In this document: piece after piece, positions 5,064 to 6,467 of the stretch
Layout: every line of letters starts with the position of its first letter
How positions within the stretch are numbered: position 1 is the first letter of the stretch
Assembly (NCBI GenBank): GCA_027886945.1
Contig: JAPCJM010000011.1
Span: forward strand, 1-6,467
DNA length: 6,467 bases
Direction of reading: 5' to 3'
Source: Nitrososphaerota archaeon
GTDB lineage: Archaea; Thermoproteota; Nitrososphaeria; Nitrososphaerales; UBA183
Notes under the pieces: generated by a model
What the model was told of the DNA's origin: nothing
The model's input: the letters and a program-made list of their open reading frames with translations, nothing else
The model's database searches: none
Made by a program: the position numbers and the translations under genes

Positions 5064-5960
5064 TTGGCGCTGACTTTCTCTAGAATCAGGCGCGGGTATC
5101 TCTTCGCTTTTCTAGCAGCAGTTTGCGGAGGAGCCACCCCGACCCTAAGCAAGCTCGCGCTCGCACAGAACGGCCCTGTTCAAGTCTCTGCATTCGCTAT
5201 GCTAATCTCAGGGCTGATGCTAATCCCGGTGAAGCCCAGGCAGGTCCCCGACAGAAAGAGCCTGAAGTATGTTGTCTTCTTCGGGCTCGTTGGAGCGGGC
5301 CTGGCACCGGTCCTGTATCAAGCTGGGGTAAACGCAACCACGGCGGTCAACGCATCTTTGCTAGCCAACGGCGAAGGACTCTTCACGACAATCATAGCCT
5401 TCGCACTATTCCGGGAGAGGCTCCCTGGAAGGCAGGTTGCTCGCGGACTGTTAATAGTCGTGGGCATAGCCCTGGTCACGACAAACCTCGACCTCGCAGG
5501 CGTGCAGTTCTACCAGGGCCTCGAAGGAAACCTGCTGATTCTGGGGTCGATGTTCATCTGGTCCTTTGAGAACAATCTGATCATATCCCCGACCCGACGG
5601 TTCGGCCCTGCTCTGGTTACGAAGTTCCGGAACATCATCGGGGGCGGAGTGGTAGTCGTGACGTTTGTAGCGCTAGGATTGGGCGTGAGCCTTTCACTCG
5701 TTTGGCTAGTCTACATCATCCTGCTGGCGCTCTCTCTGGCAGGAACCTCCTACCTTGCCATCAGCGCGCTCGCTGACATCGGAGCAATTCGCTTCATTCT
5801 TGTCTTCTCCACGTCGACAATATTCGGAGCAGCCTTCGCCCTCTTTTTCTTGAGGGAACAGATCACGCCAGTCCAGCTGGCTGGTGGAGCCTTGATCATG
5901 GTCGGAGTCTACTTGTTGCAACGGGCCGAGCGTCGACTTCCGACTGTGCCTCCTCCGTAG
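5064..5960 (+). CDS. EamA/DMT-superfamily permease (ten-helix transporter)
   Basis: A 298-residue integral membrane protein with about ten hydrophobic helices (roughly 11-32, 38-56, 68-88, 93-117, 124-141, 153-174, 183-206, 210-231, 238-263, 267-286) arranged as two EamA repeats. Each repeat ends in the typical pattern of a charged RE motif followed by a helix: FRERLPGRQVARGLLIVVG at 116-134 and LREQITPVQLAGGALIMVG at 263-281. DMT-family carriers of this size move amino acids, nucleotide-sugars or other metabolites, often outward; the substrate cannot be told from sequence. A basic N-terminus (RIRR) precedes TM1, suggesting it starts in the cytoplasm. No ATG lies before TM1; TTG 5064 is the best start (CTG 5070 is the alternative), and the frame is closed by TAA at 5022. 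The neighbouring dehydrogenase has its own promoter, so co-function is not implied. Confidence 0.88.
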   Translation: MALTFSRIRRGYLFAFLAAVCGGATPTLSKLALAQNGPVQVSAFAMLISGLMLIPVKPRQVPDRKSLKYVVFFGLVGAGLAPVLYQAGVNATTAVNASLLANGEGLFTTIIAFALFRERLPGRQVARGLLIVVGIALVTTNLDLAGVQFYQGLEGNLLILGSMFIWSFENNLIISPTRRFGPALVTKFRNIIGGGVVVVTFVALGLGVSLSLVWLVYIILLALSLAGTSYLAISALADIGAIRFILVFSTSTIFGAAFALFFLREQITPVQLAGGALIMVGVYLLQRAERRLPTVPPP

Positions 5961-5986
5961 TCCGATTGATCGCAGGGCCTCGGGAA

Positions 5987-5994
5987 CTTAAAAG
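5987..5994 (+). promoter_or_regulatory. TATA box of the Gfo/Idh/MocA gene
   Basis: CTTAAAAG, preceded by the purine-rich GGGAA as a possible BRE, is centred about 30 bases before ATG 6021. This is the clearest archaeal promoter in the window. The distance predicts a leaderless or nearly leaderless mRNA, in line with the absence of a Shine-Dalgarno motif before the ATG. Confidence 0.6.
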
Positions 5995-6020
5995 CTCCAA
6001 GGGAACGGGGCTGGACTCGA

Positions 6021-6467
6021 ATGGCTTCTGAAGTTGGCCTGGGGCTGATAGGCGCCGGAGCCATCGGGCGCGTGCACGCAAAAAACATTCAGATGAGCAT
6101 CAAAGGAGCACGACTGGCTGCCGTCGCCGATGTGGACCAAAACGCCGCCAAGGCCGTGGCCGGGGATGCTAAGATATTTTCGGACTATCACGAAATGATC
6201 AAAGATGATTCCGTCAACGCTGTCATCGTCTGCACCCCACCCTTTCTGAAAATGGACATTACCAAGGCAGCGGCGGAGGCAGGAAAGGCCGTCTTCTGCG
6301 AGAAACCTATCGCCGTCACGCTCGAGGATGCAGATAAGATGGTGGGAGTTGTCAAGGGCGCAGGAATAAAGTTCCAGGTTGGATATCAGCGACGTTTCGA
6401 CCCTTCATACTTGAAAGCCAGGAATGCCATGGAAAGCGGGGAGCTCGGAACGCTCCTCCTGCTCAAG
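6021..6467 (+). CDS. Gfo/Idh/MocA-family NAD(P)-dependent oxidoreductase, 5' part
   Basis: The first 149 codons are present; the gene runs off the right edge (full members have about 330-380 residues). Seen: a Rossmann fold starting with GLIGAGAIGRVHA (residues 8-20, GxGxxG), an acidic D37 after the second strand that favours NAD over NADP, VIVCTPP at 68-74, the family signature FCEKPIA with E94-K95-P96 (the Lys is the usual catalytic/binding residue), and GYQRRFDPSY at 121-130. The last is especially like myo-inositol 2-dehydrogenases (IolG type). Such enzymes oxidise inositols or sugars in the cytosol. The His usual in TPxxxH is replaced by K77. The catalytic DxxxH part lies beyond the window, so the substrate is undecided. 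ATG 6021 fits the upstream TATA box. The preceding gap of 60 bases holds only that promoter. Confidence 0.9.
   Translation, partial: MASEVGLGLIGAGAIGRVHAKNIQMSIKGARLAAVADVDQNAAKAVAGDAKIFSDYHEMIKDDSVNAVIVCTPPFLKMDITKAAAEAGKAVFCEKPIAVTLEDADKMVGVVKGAGIKFQVGYQRRFDPSYLKARNAMESGELGTLLLLK

Noticed and set aside
5123..5569. Open frame of 148 codons on the + strand inside the permease gene
   Set aside because: Out-of-frame overlap with a protein that has a full ten-helix EamA pattern; composition is arginine/proline-rich and typical of a shadow.
1..6467. tRNA or rRNA genes, CRISPR repeats, insertion sequences, attachment sites
   Set aside because: No cloverleaf-like segment, regularly spaced direct repeats, transposase or integrase frames, or terminal inverted repeats were found on either strand by eye.

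Overview
The window looks like a piece of a TACK-group archaeal chromosome, most likely from the Thaumarchaeota/Nitrososphaeria lineage. The strongest marker is an ESCRT-III (CdvB-type, Snf7 domain) cell-division protein at 3825-4466 that resembles the short thaumarchaeal CdvB paralogues as I recall them. Supporting signs are a geranylgeranyl-reductase-family flavoprotein, typical of archaeal lipid synthesis, an F420-type split-barrel oxidoreductase, and TATA-like boxes about 25-30 nt upstream of start codons, which suggests leaderless transcripts. No 16S rRNA gene or other decisive phylogenetic marker is present, so the lineage is an inference.

Layout. Bases 1-68 hold the last 22 codons of a + strand gene. 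It converges on a three-gene minus-strand operon, read right to left: a geranylgeranyl-reductase-like flavoprotein (3668-2184, TTG start), a DUF885-like zinc-peptidase-fold protein (2154-493), and a PPOX-fold, probably F420-dependent, oxidoreductase (472-74). Gaps in the operon are 29 and 20 bases. A small hairpin spans both stop codons at the convergent junction. The 156-base gap 3669-3824 carries a terminator for the upstream gene, an inverted repeat, and a TATA-like box for the operon. Further right, also on the minus strand, lie cdvB (4466-3825) and mscL (4965-4585), separated by 118 bases. A 98-base divergent region (4966-5063) separates mscL from a + strand EamA/DMT-family permease (5064-5960, TTG start). 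A promoter with a clear TTAAAA box follows, then the first 149 codons of a Gfo/Idh/MocA (inositol-dehydrogenase-like) oxidoreductase, cut off by the right edge.

How the parts relate. The operon brings together a flavin-dependent isoprenoid reductase and a candidate F420 oxidoreductase, which suggests lipid or quinone side-chain saturation, but the DUF885-like protein has no obvious role in that scheme. cdvB and mscL are neighbours that both act at the membrane (division and turgor relief), but each appears to have its own promoter. I see no mobile element, CRISPR array, tRNA or rRNA, and no convincing new multi-gene system. The points most worth following up are the unusual metal-site spacing in the DUF885-like protein, the repeat/hairpin against the cdvB start codon, the MIM2-like tail of CdvB, and the rearranged cytoplasmic ends of MscL.
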